Assembly (NCBI RefSeq): GCF_001591965.1
Contig: NZ_BCVX01000019.1
Location: 1-35,977, forward strand
Length of the DNA stretch: 35,977 bases
DNA from: Lysinibacillus odysseyi 34hs-1 = NBRC 100172
GTDB lineage: Bacteria; Bacillota; Bacilli; Bacillales_A; Planococcaceae
Reading direction: 5' to 3'
Position numbers and translations under genes: made by a program. Shown in pieces: positions 25,133-35,496 of the stretch. The number at the start of each line of letters is the position of its first letter. Position 1 is the stretch's first letter. Below the pieces are notes generated by a model. It ran no database searches. It was not told the DNA's origin and worked only from the letters and a program-made list of their open reading frames with translations.

Positions 25133-25151
25133 TTATTCCTATAATTCATAA
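25133..25151. promoter_or_regulatory. Candidate LysR-regulator site between lysR and permease
   Basis: TTATTCCTATAATTCATAA sits in the 276-bp divergent intergenic region, 48 bp upstream of the lysR start. It shares 15 of 19 positions with the copy before scoAB, including the TTATTC half and the ATAA end. The rest of this region (25086-25361) is AT-rich with T tracts and holds no gene. Confidence 0.42.
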
Positions 25152-25361
25152 GTTTTCATTTATTTATTATACCTATTTTCCTGATAAAAATCTCACTAAA
25201 TACTGATAGATCAATGTTTTGAAGACAGTACTATTTACTCTACTGAAGGGTAAAATCCCTCAGAATCTACATCCCTTTTCTCGAAATACCGTTTTTTTTG
25301 TCTTTTAATCTCCTTTTTTTTGATTTACATTATGTTTAGCAACATGCAAAGGGGGATTATG

Positions 25362-26675
25362 ATGAAAAGAATTACTAAATTTATGAATGCATTGATGGAA
25401 AAGTATTTACCAGACCCATATATTTTTGTAGCTATTTTAACTTTTGTTGTTTTGGTATTAGGAGTGATCTTTACTGACTCCACTCCGCTTGATATGACAA
25501 TTCACTGGGGTAATGGCTTCTGGGGACTATTGTCATTTACAATGCAAATGGTTGTTGTGCTTGCAGCCGGACATGTATTAGCAAACAGTCCGCTATTTAA
25601 GAGAATACTGGCTTCTATTGCCAAAAGAATTAAAAGCCCATCTATGGCCATTATTATCGTAACATTTGTTTCACTCATTGCCTGCTGGATTAACTGGGGA
25701 TTCGGATTAGTGATCGGGGCTTTGTTTGCAAAAGAGATTGCACGCCAGGTGCGTAAGGTAGACTACCGTCTGCTTATTGCCAGTGCCTACTCTGGTTTTG
25801 TTATTTGGCATGGAGGATTAGCGGGCTCTGTACCGCTTTCAATTGCAACTGAAGGACATCCATTCCAGAATATAATGGGCGTTATTCCTACAACAGATAC
25901 AATCTTTACACCTTATAACTTATTTATTGTTATCGTTATTGTTTTGACATTGCCATTCTTCAACCGATTCTTAATGCCTAAAGAAGAGGATATTATAGAG
26001 GTCGATCCTGTACTGATTAAAGATGAGGATATAGAACTTCCCGCACCTGAAAGAAACTTCGCCTCACTGTCAGAGCGCAGCTATCTTATTACAGGATTTA
26101 TCGGCCTTCTCGGTGTAACTTATTTAGTTTACCATTTTGCTACTAAAGGATTTATTCTCGATTTAAATATTGTTAATACGATCTTTGTCATTTTAGGAAT
26201 CATTCTTCATGGTACACCGCAGCGCTTTTTGGCAGCTGTCCAAGATGCTATTAAAACAACTGGCGGAATTGTTTTCCAATTCCCGTTTTATGCAGCTATT
26301 ATGGGCATGATGACAGACTCAGGATTAGCAAGCGTTATTTCCAGCTGGTTTGTTTCCATTTCTAATGAAACAACATTCTACTTATTCACATTCTATGCAG
26401 GGGGTCTAGTAAACTTCTTTGTTCCATCTGGTGGGGGACAATGGTCTGTACAGGCGCCGATTATGCTGGAAGCTGCTAGTACCCTTAATGCCGACTATGC
26501 TAAAACTGCGATGGCGATTGCATGGGGCGATGCATGGACAAACATGATTCAGCCCTTCTGGGCACTGCCTGCACTTGCGATTGCGGGGTTAAAAGCAAAA
26601 GATATTATGGGCTTCTGTGTGCTCGTATTAATTTTTACAGGTATTATTATCAGTATCGGATTTTTACTTTTCTAA
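25362..26675 (+). CDS. AtoE-type short-chain fatty acid permease
   Basis: This polytopic transporter of about 437 residues belongs to the AtoE/short-chain fatty acid transporter family. Recognisable segments are MEKYLPDPYIFVAILTFVVL, HWGNGFWGLLSFTMQMVVVLAAGHVLA, WINWGFGLVIGALFAKEIAR, YSGFVIWHGGLAGSVPL and FFVPSGGGQWSVQAPIMLEAA. It probably brings in acetoacetate, butyrate or a similar acid for the adjacent CoA-transferase. I chose the second ATG of the ATGATG pair (25362-25364), with AAAGGGGG 6 nt upstream. Confidence 0.88.
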   Translation: MKRITKFMNALMEKYLPDPYIFVAILTFVVLVLGVIFTDSTPLDMTIHWGNGFWGLLSFTMQMVVVLAAGHVLANSPLFKRILASIAKRIKSPSMAIIIVTFVSLIACWINWGFGLVIGALFAKEIARQVRKVDYRLLIASAYSGFVIWHGGLAGSVPLSIATEGHPFQNIMGVIPTTDTIFTPYNLFIVIVIVLTLPFFNRFLMPKEEDIIEVDPVLIKDEDIELPAPERNFASLSERSYLITGFIGLLGVTYLVYHFATKGFILDLNIVNTIFVILGIILHGTPQRFLAAVQDAIKTTGGIVFQFPFYAAIMGMMTDSGLASVISSWFVSISNETTFYLFTFYAGGLVNFFVPSGGGQWSVQAPIMLEAASTLNADYAKTAMAIAWGDAWTNMIQPFWALPALAIAGLKAKDIMGFCVLVLIFTGIIISIGFLLF

Positions 26676-26804
26676 AGCTGGTATTCCAAAAGGTATTCAG
26701 CGTGAATGGGTTAATAGCCATAAAAACGACTACATACCTTATGAAAAATTTTATCTAATTCTTTTTATACGGATATAACAAGCAAAATAAGCGTTACTTA
26801 TACA

Positions 26805-26850
26805 CTCCCACCTTAAAGCTGAAGGGGATTTCTGGCCATAGGTGGGAGAT
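26805..26850 (+). terminator. Hairpin downstream of the permease gene
   Basis: CTCCCACCT (26805-26813) pairs perfectly with AGGTGGGAG (26840-26848) around a 26-nt loop. No strong T run follows, so termination is uncertain. The 26676-26970 gap otherwise shows no gene. Confidence 0.35.
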
Positions 26851-26970
26851 AGGTGCTTATAAAAATTCGAATGGGCAAAGATAGCAGAGTCTATCTTTTA
26901 ACTCATTCAGCAAATGGATTTCTCGCATGACATATTATAGCCAGATAGTATAATACTCTCTCCCACTTCC

Positions 26971-27402
26971 TTAAAGCTCCTTTTCAAAAATAATTTTATG
27001 TCTTCCTTTCTTATCTATAAATGTATCGATAATATCGAATCCATGCTTTAAATTCAAAATCAGCATTGCTTTTTTAGCGTTCCGTCCATATGTACGCACT
27101 TTGGGATAACCGCGTTTTTTACATTCCTCATGCTGCGCTGCCATCAATTTAGAGGCAATCCCCTGCATTTGATAGGAAGGATGTACACCGCCAAGCCAGC
27201 TGTAAAATACACCAGCCTCCATTTCATAGCCAAGCTTAAAGCCAGTAACTGTTCCTCCTTCGATCGCCACAAAAGCAAGAAACCCATTTTTATTGTGGAG
27301 CTTTTCTTCCTTTAATGAGTCTCCTTCGAATACATACCGATGAACGACTTGAATTCCTTCTATTATCTCCTTTGGCAATTGTTCAAACTGACGTATCTCC
27401 AT
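26971..27402 (-). CDS. GNAT family N-acetyltransferase
   Basis: This 143-residue protein has a single GNAT fold. The central strand and acetyl-CoA pyrophosphate loop are visible as YSWLGGVHPSYQMQGIASKLMAAQHEECKKRG (Q-x-x-G-x-A form, about residues 68-99), followed by VRTYGRNAKKAMLILNLKHGFDIIDT typical of the C-terminal half. The acceptor is not predictable. GAGGAGG lies 6 nt before the ATG. It stands downstream of serS but behind a terminator, so it is probably a separate unit. Confidence 0.85.
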   Translation of the reverse strand: MEIRQFEQLPKEIIEGIQVVHRYVFEGDSLKEEKLHNKNGFLAFVAIEGGTVTGFKLGYEMEAGVFYSWLGGVHPSYQMQGIASKLMAAQHEECKKRGYPKVRTYGRNAKKAMLILNLKHGFDIIDTFIDKKGRHKIIFEKEL

Positions 27403-27416
27403 ACTCTTCCTCCTCT

Positions 27417-27451
27417 AAAAAAAGGCTCCTACACTTTGTAGGAACCCTTTT
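27417..27451 (-). terminator. Terminator of serS
   Basis: On the minus strand, AAAAGGGTTCCTAC and GTAGGAGCCTTTT form a long stem with one imperfection around AAAGT, ending in TTTTTTT. It lies 54 bp past the serS stop. Confidence 0.85.
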
Positions 27452-27504
27452 AGTAATATTATATTTATCGGTCTTTATTCTGTTGAAAATAAAACTTTTC
27501 AGCC

Positions 27505-28785
27505 TTATTTTGGTGCAATAACTGACACACCGCCCATATACGGTACAAGCACTTCAGGAATCTTTACAGATCCGTCAGCCTGCTGGTAGTTCTCTAAAAT
27601 AGCAGCTACTGTACGGCCGATTGCCAAACCAGATCCGTTTAATGTGTGGACAAATTCAGGTTTTGCCCCCTGTTCGCGGCGGAAACGAATATTGGCACGA
27701 CGCGCTTGGAAATCCTCAAAGTTAGAACATGAAGAAATCTCACGATACATATCCTGCGTTGGGAACCAAACTTCCAAATCATATTTCTTCGCTGCCGTAA
27801 AGCCAAGGTCTGATGTATTCATTAGCAGCTTGCGGTATGGCAAGTTTAATAATTGAAGCACTTTTTCAGCATGCCCTGTTAACAGCTCTAATTGTTCGTA
27901 AGATTCTTCGGGTTTTACAAAACGTACTAATTCCACTTTATTGAATTGGTGCTGGCGAATCAATCCGCGTGTATCACGTCCGGCTGACCCAGCTTCTGAA
28001 CGGAAGCATGTGCTGTATGCTGCAAAGCCCTTCGGCAGCATATCACCATCCAAGATTTCTTCGCGGTAGAAGTTTGTTACCGGTACTTCGGCCGTTGGGG
28101 CCATGAAATAATCAAGGTCTTCTAATTTAAAGACATCCTCTTCAAATTTTGGCAATTGACCAGTTCCTGTTAAAGAGTCACGGTTAATGATTACAGGCGG
28201 CAGCATTTCCTCATAACCATGTTCGTCAGAATGGAGATCCATCATGAAGCTCATTAATGCACGCTCTAAACGTGCTCCAAGTCCACGATAGAATAAGAAA
28301 CGGCTTCCTGTCACTTTCCCCGCACGCTCAAAATCAACGACACCGGTTTCTGTCGCTACATCCCAGTGCGGTTTTGGCTCAAAGTCGAAAGCAGGCTTCT
28401 CTCCCCATGTATACACTTCCACATTGTCGTCTTCTGTTTCACCGACCGGGACAGATTCATGAGGGATGTTTGGCAGACGCATCATCATATAATCGAATTT
28501 TTCTTCGATTTCACGTAGCTCTGCATCCAATGCTTTAATTTCATCCCCTAATTCACGTGTACGTGTGATAGCTTCAGTAGCATCTTCTTTATTGCGTTTC
28601 ATTACAGCAATCTGTTCAGAAGCTTTATTTCGTTCTGCCTTTAATACTTCTGTTTTTGCGATTAATGCACGGCGCTTTTTATCCAGCTCTTCGAATTCAT
28701 CGATGTTTCCTAAATCTTCGTTACGCGTAAGAAGAATCTTTTTTACTTCTTCATAATTGTCTCGAACACGTTTAATATCTAACAT
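27505..28785 (-). CDS. serS: Seryl-tRNA synthetase
   Basis: This class IIa aminoacyl-tRNA synthetase of 426 residues charges tRNA-Ser. The N-terminal antiparallel coiled coil (about residues 27-100) binds the long variable arm. The class II motif 2 region is [26 protein letters not shown], and motif 3 is [20 protein letters not shown] near the C-terminus. I chose the ATG at 28783-28785 with GGAGGT 7 nt upstream; the in-frame ATG 15 bp earlier has no room for one. Expression is controlled by the T-box leader directly upstream. Confidence 0.97.
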   Translation of the reverse strand: MLDIKRVRDNYEEVKKILLTRNEDLGNIDEFEELDKKRRALIAKTEVLKAERNKASEQIAVMKRNKEDATEAITRTRELGDEIKALDAELREIEEKFDYMMMRLPNIPHESVPVGETEDDNVEVYTWGEKPAFDFEPKPHWDVATETGVVDFERAGKVTGSRFLFYRGLGARLERALMSFMMDLHSDEHGYEEMLPPVIINRDSLTGTGQLPKFEEDVFKLEDLDYFMAPTAEVPVTNFYREEILDGDMLPKGFAAYSTCFRSEAGSAGRDTRGLIRQHQFNKVELVRFVKPEESYEQLELLTGHAEKVLQLLNLPYRKLLMNTSDLGFTAAKKYDLEVWFPTQDMYREISSCSNFEDFQARRANIRFRREQGAKPEFVHTLNGSGLAIGRTVAAILENYQQADGSVKIPEVLVPYMGGVSVIAPK

Positions 28786-28845
28786 ATTTCCTACCTCCAA
28801 TGTGTATTGATGATGGGGTTGCTTTTACGCATTAACTTACTAAAA

Positions 28846-29075
28846 CACAAAAAAGCCCTCATCCCCTAAAAGGGACGAGAGCTACCCGCGTTGCCACCCT
28901 AATTGAACAGGCTGCCTTGCCTGCTCCACTTATCGAATAACGGCTTTTCAACCGGCCCAAGCCTACTAAAACATTCAGCCAGGCAACTCAAGGACGGATT
29001 CACAAGTGTCTTTACCAGCTTCCACCACCCGCTGGCTCTCTAAAAAAAACGCGCTTGTTACTATTTCCCATCATC
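28846..29075 (-). promoter_or_regulatory. T-box riboswitch for serS (Ser, UCC specifier)
   Basis: The leader RNA reads uncharged tRNA-Ser and switches between terminator and antiterminator. On the minus strand it has a stem I start AGAGAGCCAGCGGGTGGTGG, a likely specifier codon UCC in GAATCCG (28996-28998), the T-box AGGGTGGCAACGCGGG (28885-28900), and a terminator AGCTCTCGTCCC/GGGATGAGGGCT with a T run (28848-28883). UCC is a serine codon and fits the downstream gene. A possible promoter TTGCAA-17-TAAATT lies near 29105-29135. Confidence 0.95.
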
Positions 29076-29195
29076 GTATTACCAATTTTAAAATTTAACC
29101 CTAATTTACTATAGCTGCTCGTATTTTGCAAGTTCTAGTTCCAATCAATTTGTTATACTGTTGGTAAGAAAGAAGCAAATGAAGGAGGCCCATAA

Positions 29196-30599
29196 ATGGA
29201 ACAGTTGTTTTTCACACTCAATAAAGATGATGAAAAGCCCCTTTATGAACAGCTTTATCTCAATATAAAACAGGCTATCATACGGCGGGACATTGTAACA
29301 GGTACAAAGCTGCCATCAAAACGCCAGCTTGGTGACTTTTTGAATATCAGCCAAACTACTGTGGAGCTTGCTTACGGTCAGCTGCTTGCAGAAGGCTATA
29401 TTATCTCTAAGCCGCGTGTGGGCTATTTTGTAGAGGCAATTGATGAATTGCCATACGTGGAGAAGGAAATGGCTTCTGCAGAACCGTTGATTGATGAACC
29501 AGCCTCTTACCGATTCGATTTTTCCCCTGGACAGATTGATGAAGATGGATTTCCATTCCGTATGTGGCGTAAATATGCCAAAGACATGTATGATGAGTCA
29601 TCCAAACACCTGCTGCAGCCCGGCCATCCACAGGGAGAGTATGCTCTACGGGTTGAAATCGCACGTTATTTGTATGAATCCAGAGGAATTCAGTGTATTC
29701 CCGAGCAAATTGTCATTGGCTCGGGGACAGAGCAGCTCCTGCCGATGATTTTACGTCTATTCGATAAAACAGCAAAGATTGCTCTTGAAAATCCAGGCTA
29801 CTCTGCTATTCCACATGCCCATATCCAAAGCCGTGCTCTTCCGATACCAGTTGATGAAGATGGACTGATTGTAGAGGAGCTTGAAAAAAGTGCTGCAAGC
29901 CTTGTATACATCACCCCTTCCCATCAATTTCCGACCGGGGCTGTACTATCTGCCACCCGTCGGACACAATTATTAAAATGGGCCGCCAAGGGGCAACGCT
30001 ACATCATAGAAGATGATTATGATAGTGAATTCCGCTATATTGGAAAGCCTATTCCTGCTCTTCAAGGACTGGATAAAAGAGATAATGTCATCTATATGAG
30101 CACTTTTTCCAAATCCATAATGCCGTCCTTACGTGTTGCTTATTTTGTATTGCCGCTTACGTTACTGCCTAAGTACCGGGAAATCTTTAATTACTATTCA
30201 GCGACGGTGCCGCGCTTCGATCAGTATATACTAGCGAACTTTATGAGGGACGGCCACTTTTCAAAGCATTTGAACCGCATGCGGAAAATATACCGAAAAA
30301 AGCATGATAAATTAATTTCTGTGCTTTCAAAGCATTATCCTGCTGTAAAAGTAAGTGGAGACAGTGCAGGAATGCATGTATTATTATCTATTCCGTCCAT
30401 GAAGACAAATAGAGAGCTTTTATCTTCTGCTCAGCAGGCAAACCTTCATATCCAGCCAATTACACGCTATATCCTTACACCTATTACGTATGAACATCCT
30501 ACCTTTATTCTTGGATTCGGCGGTATTCCAATAGAGGAGATAGAAGAAGCCATCCATGCCCTGATGGCAGCATTTCATCATACTAATTCTACATTGTAA
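29196..30599 (+). CDS. MocR/PdxR-type regulator (GntR domain fused to aminotransferase fold)
   Basis: The 467-residue protein has an N-terminal GntR winged helix (PLYEQLYLNIKQAIIRRDIV and SKRQLGDFLNISQTTVELAYGQLLAEGYI, about residues 14-72) and a fold type I aminotransferase-like domain from about 105. The PLP lysine is in YMSTFSKSIMPSLRVAY (about Lys306), preceded by IEDDYDSEFRY. MocR proteins use PLP as a sensor. Candidates are PdxR (vitamin B6 synthesis) and GabR-like roles. No pdxS-pdxT or gab genes are in the window. GAAGGAGG lies about 7 nt before the ATG; TATACT at 29154-29159 may be its -10. Its 3' end overlaps asnB by 22 bp tail to tail. Confidence 0.88.
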   Translation: MEQLFFTLNKDDEKPLYEQLYLNIKQAIIRRDIVTGTKLPSKRQLGDFLNISQTTVELAYGQLLAEGYIISKPRVGYFVEAIDELPYVEKEMASAEPLIDEPASYRFDFSPGQIDEDGFPFRMWRKYAKDMYDESSKHLLQPGHPQGEYALRVEIARYLYESRGIQCIPEQIVIGSGTEQLLPMILRLFDKTAKIALENPGYSAIPHAHIQSRALPIPVDEDGLIVEELEKSAASLVYITPSHQFPTGAVLSATRRTQLLKWAAKGQRYIIEDDYDSEFRYIGKPIPALQGLDKRDNVIYMSTFSKSIMPSLRVAYFVLPLTLLPKYREIFNYYSATVPRFDQYILANFMRDGHFSKHLNRMRKIYRKKHDKLISVLSKHYPAVKVSGDSAGMHVLLSIPSMKTNRELLSSAQQANLHIQPITRYILTPITYEHPTFILGFGGIPIEEIEEAIHALMAAFHHTNSTL

Positions 30600-32407
30600 T
30601 TTTTAAACCAATGATGCAGCTGTACAAAGTATGCCAGCAATTGAGGACCTGCCATGAGCTGCCCAAACCAAGGCTTTTGGAATGAAGCGCCTCCTGTTGC
30701 AAGTAGTTGCTGCAGCTGCTCATGGTCAAACAGCTCATATAAGATGCTGGAGGAATCAGCCAAACATTCTGCTAGTAATGTTTGAACTGCTTTTGTATAT
30801 GCAGGGTGATATGTTTTAGGATAAGGATTTTTCTTTCTCCAGACGATTTCCTCAGGAAGCAGTCCCTCTGCTGCCTTTCGCAAGATGCCCTTTTCATGTC
30901 CGCCAGCAGTTTTCATGTCCCAAGGGATATTCCATACATACTCAACTAGCTCATGATCTGCGAATGGCACCCGTACCTCAAGGCTGGCACCCATACTCAT
31001 CCGGTCCTTACGTTCAAGCAGTGTCTGCATGAAAAACATATTATTTAAATAGAATAGTTCTCCTCTTTCTTTACCTTCCTTGCTTTTATCATATAAGTCC
31101 GGCACTTCTGCAATCGCTGCATCATACGTTTCCTGCAAAAAGCCCCCCAGGTTCAGTTTGTCACGCCATCCGTTGTTCAATAATGCATCACGCTCTTTAA
31201 TAGAACGGATCCAAGGGAAGTAATTCGTATTCGCAAAGAACCATGGATAGCCGCCAAATAGCTCATCTGCACATTCCCCTGATAAAGCGACGGTAAAGTC
31301 CTTTTTCATCTCCCTGCAGAATAGAAGAAGCGAGCTATCAATATCGGCCATGCTTGGGTAATCCTTCAGCTGCATTGCCTCTAGCAAAGCTTCCACCATA
31401 GCTTCCTGAGTCAAAATGATTTCATGGTGCTCTGTCTGGAAGCGGTCACGCATCAGCTGGATCCAATAGGCATCCTGGGATACTTGAAAATCATTTTTTT
31501 GGAAAAACTTATCACTCTCTTCAAAATCTACGGAATAAGTATGCAGCACTTTTCCATTTGACCTGTACTGCTCTGCAGCTACTGCCGTAATGAAGCTCGA
31601 ATCGAGCCCCCCTGATAAAAACGTACATAAAGGCACATCACTGACAAGCTGCCGTTCAATTGCCGTCTGTAAGAGCGTGCGAACCTGTTCGACCGTTTCC
31701 TGTTCTTCATGTGGGTGGGAATGATAAGAGACATCCCAATAACGGACAAGCTTCTTTTCATTAGGTGTTATTTTTAAGTAATGGGCTGGCTTAAGCTCTA
31801 TTATATTTTTAAAGACGGTAGTACCCGGAATACGGGAAGGGCCGATGCTCAATAATCCTTTAAGTCCCTGCAGATCAACTTGAGGTTTTATCGTTGGATG
31901 CTTAAGAAGCGTTTTTATTTCTGAAGCAAATAATATCTCATTCTCCCGTTCTGTATAAAATAGAGGCTTTACCCCCATCCGATCCCGGCAGATAAATAGC
32001 GATTCTTCCTCTTCACACCATACAGCAAATGCAAAAATGCCGTTTAAATGCGTAGGACACGCCTCCTGCCATTCGATATAGGCAGCCAGCAGCACTTCTG
32101 TATCAGAAGTCGTCTCAAACGTATAGCCGCGGTTCTCGAGCGTTTTACGCAGTGCTGCTGTATTATACAGCTCACCATTGTAAACAAGCGTATACGTACG
32201 GTCGCCGATTGTTCGCTGCATCGGCTGCCGCCCGCCCTCTAAATCAATGACAGCTAGCCGCTGATGGCCTAATAATGCTTTCCCAAATGCCTTCACATTC
32301 ATTTCGTCTGGTCCTCTATGGGCAAGTGTTTCCGTCATTTTCCTCATTACGTCTATATACCCGACCAGGCTCTGCTGCCAATTAACCCATCCTGCTATTC
32401 CACACAT
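30578..32407 (-). CDS. asnB: Asparagine synthase (glutamine-hydrolysing)
   Basis: The enzyme makes Asn from Asp, ATP and Gln. The 609-residue product has the class II amidotransferase domain beginning Met-Cys-Gly-Ile-Ala; Cys2 becomes the N-terminal nucleophile after Met removal, which fixes the start at the ATG 32405-32407 (AAGGAG 7 nt upstream) rather than the upstream GTG. The synthetase domain has the PPi loop FLSGGLDSSF, DLYD-type segment SGECADELFGGYPWF and RKDRMSMGASLEVRVPFAD. The length is close to the B. subtilis AsnB/AsnO family; which paralogue it matches is not certain. Confidence 0.93.
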   Translation of the reverse strand: MCGIAGWVNWQQSLVGYIDVMRKMTETLAHRGPDEMNVKAFGKALLGHQRLAVIDLEGGRQPMQRTIGDRTYTLVYNGELYNTAALRKTLENRGYTFETTSDTEVLLAAYIEWQEACPTHLNGIFAFAVWCEEEESLFICRDRMGVKPLFYTERENEILFASEIKTLLKHPTIKPQVDLQGLKGLLSIGPSRIPGTTVFKNIIELKPAHYLKITPNEKKLVRYWDVSYHSHPHEEQETVEQVRTLLQTAIERQLVSDVPLCTFLSGGLDSSFITAVAAEQYRSNGKVLHTYSVDFEESDKFFQKNDFQVSQDAYWIQLMRDRFQTEHHEIILTQEAMVEALLEAMQLKDYPSMADIDSSLLLFCREMKKDFTVALSGECADELFGGYPWFFANTNYFPWIRSIKERDALLNNGWRDKLNLGGFLQETYDAAIAEVPDLYDKSKEGKERGELFYLNNMFFMQTLLERKDRMSMGASLEVRVPFADHELVEYVWNIPWDMKTAGGHEKGILRKAAEGLLPEEIVWRKKNPYPKTYHPAYTKAVQTLLAECLADSSSILYELFDHEQLQQLLATGGASFQKPWFGQLMAGPQLLAYFVQLHHWFKNYNVELV

Positions 32408-32450
32408 AGTCACACTCCTTCCCCATTAGCTTATGTTTTTGGCAAATAAA

Positions 32451-32490
32451 AAACACACAATCCTATTTGGAAATTGTGTGTTTCTTATTT
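32451..32490 (-). terminator. Terminator of dacA
   Basis: AAACACACAAT (32451-32461) pairs perfectly with ATTGTGTGTTT (32473-32483) around an 11-nt loop. On the minus strand the stem is followed by TTTATTT. It lies 11 bp past the dacA stop. Confidence 0.85.
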
Positions 32491-32500
32491 TCATATATTA

Positions 32501-33829
32501 CTAAAATAGCCCGCCTACAAAGCCAGTAACACTGCCCCATAGACCGCCAAAGAAGCTACCGATACCTTGGAAGAATAATGATATGCCGCTAGCACGCTCA
32601 ACATTTTCTGTTGTGACGACATCCACTGCAAGATCACTGCCATCTATAAAACCGTAATCAGAGCCTTCTTTACGCTCTACTACTAGTTTTCCGACAACAG
32701 TTCCTTTTTTCACTTCTCCTTCAAGCTTCTTTTTATCCAATACAAGCTTTGTTGTATAGGCGTCTTGATCACTTGATTTTACCATAAACGATAAATCTTC
32801 TTTTGTAGCAATACCAACTTCGTCTTCTTTTCCTTTTGTTACGGGGATTGTTTTATGACCCTTGACTGCATAATTCGCAGGCACCATCTCTTGTTTTGTG
32901 AATTGACCGAAGCCATAATCAAATAATTTGGCTGCTGCATCAAAACGTGCTTTATAGGATCCAACGCCTTTTGAGTCTACAGCCTTCATAACAACAGCGA
33001 TTAAACGTGTACCATTGCGTTCTGCCGTTCCTGTGAAGCAGTGGCCCGCAAAGTCAGTTGTCCCCGTCTTCAGCCCGTCTACACCTGCATATTCATATAC
33101 AAGGCCAGGCAGCATAAAGTTCCAGTTGGACATCTCAATTTCATCTTCTGTTCCTTCGCGGAATGTTTTCTTCGCAATTTGAGATGTTTCTAATACTTCT
33201 GGATGGTCCTTTAATAAATGATAGGCAAGCTTCGCCATTGATTTAGCTGGCATAACATTCTCATCTTCAGCGCCTGTACCGGCAGGATGCATACCATACA
33301 GGTTTGCATTGTTCAAACCTGTAGCGTTAACAAATTTATAGCCTTCCAGTCCCAGCTCTTCTGCCTTAGCGTTCATTAGCTTTAAGAACTCTGCCTCTGT
33401 ACCGGCGATCGTTTCAGCAATAGCAATTGTCGCTGCATTTGCACTGTAGATTGCCATCGCCTCATATAATTCGCGTATTGTATATGTCCCATCAGCGCGA
33501 AGAGGGACATTACTTAATGATCGGTCTTGAGATACTTTATATGTATACTCCGTTACACGATATTCCTGATCCCAGGATACTGTTCCTTTTTTTATAGCAT
33601 CTAATAACAAGTACTCCGTCATCATCTTTGTCATACTAGCGATGCCTAGTGAAGTATCTGCATTTTGCTCATATAATATTTTTCCTGAATCTGCATCAAT
33701 TAAAATGGCTGCATCTACTGTTAACCCTAAATCTGTTTCCGCACTCGCTTTTGGCATTTGTATAAACATGCTAAGCAATAAAAGCGGGATCATTAACAAA
33801 CTAACAATCTTGCTTTTTTTCTTTTTCAC
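32501..33829 (-). CDS. dacA: D-alanyl-D-alanine carboxypeptidase (PBP5)
   Basis: This exported low-molecular-mass penicillin-binding protein trims the terminal D-Ala of peptidoglycan pentapeptides. The 442-residue precursor has a signal peptide of about 30 residues ending ASA, the SxxK box Ser66-Met-Thr-Lys69, Ser129-Ala-Asn131, and Lys254-Thr-Gly-Thr. A PBP5 C-terminal domain and an amphipathic, Phe/Gly-rich membrane-binding tail (LFFQGIGSFFGGLWGSVTGF) complete it. I chose the GTG at 33827-33829, with GGAGGT exactly 6 nt upstream; an ATG 36 bp earlier has no such site and would put a non-signal extension before the basic n-region. Confidence 0.95.
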   Translation of the reverse strand: MKKKKSKIVSLLMIPLLLLSMFIQMPKASAETDLGLTVDAAILIDADSGKILYEQNADTSLGIASMTKMMTEYLLLDAIKKGTVSWDQEYRVTEYTYKVSQDRSLSNVPLRADGTYTIRELYEAMAIYSANAATIAIAETIAGTEAEFLKLMNAKAEELGLEGYKFVNATGLNNANLYGMHPAGTGAEDENVMPAKSMAKLAYHLLKDHPEVLETSQIAKKTFREGTEDEIEMSNWNFMLPGLVYEYAGVDGLKTGTTDFAGHCFTGTAERNGTRLIAVVMKAVDSKGVGSYKARFDAAAKLFDYGFGQFTKQEMVPANYAVKGHKTIPVTKGKEDEVGIATKEDLSFMVKSSDQDAYTTKLVLDKKKLEGEVKKGTVVGKLVVERKEGSDYGFIDGSDLAVDVVTTENVERASGISLFFQGIGSFFGGLWGSVTGFVGGLF

Positions 33830-33904
33830 AAAGCTACCTCCAAATTCTTTTGTTGTCCTCGCCATTTTATCATAAACATTGTTGAGTGGGTTGTTTTCCT
33901 AATA

Positions 33905-33947
33905 AAAAACACTCCTTCGACCTCAAATTTTGACGCCAAAGGAGTGG
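33905..33947 (-). terminator. Terminator of guaB
   Basis: On the minus strand, CACTCCTT and AAGGAGTG form an 8-bp stem with an inner TCAAA/TTTGA arm, followed by TTTTTTATT. It lies 16 bp past the guaB stop. Confidence 0.82.
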
Positions 33948-33962
33948 AAAAGTTCCATTTTA

Positions 33963-35496
<1,534 letters not shown>

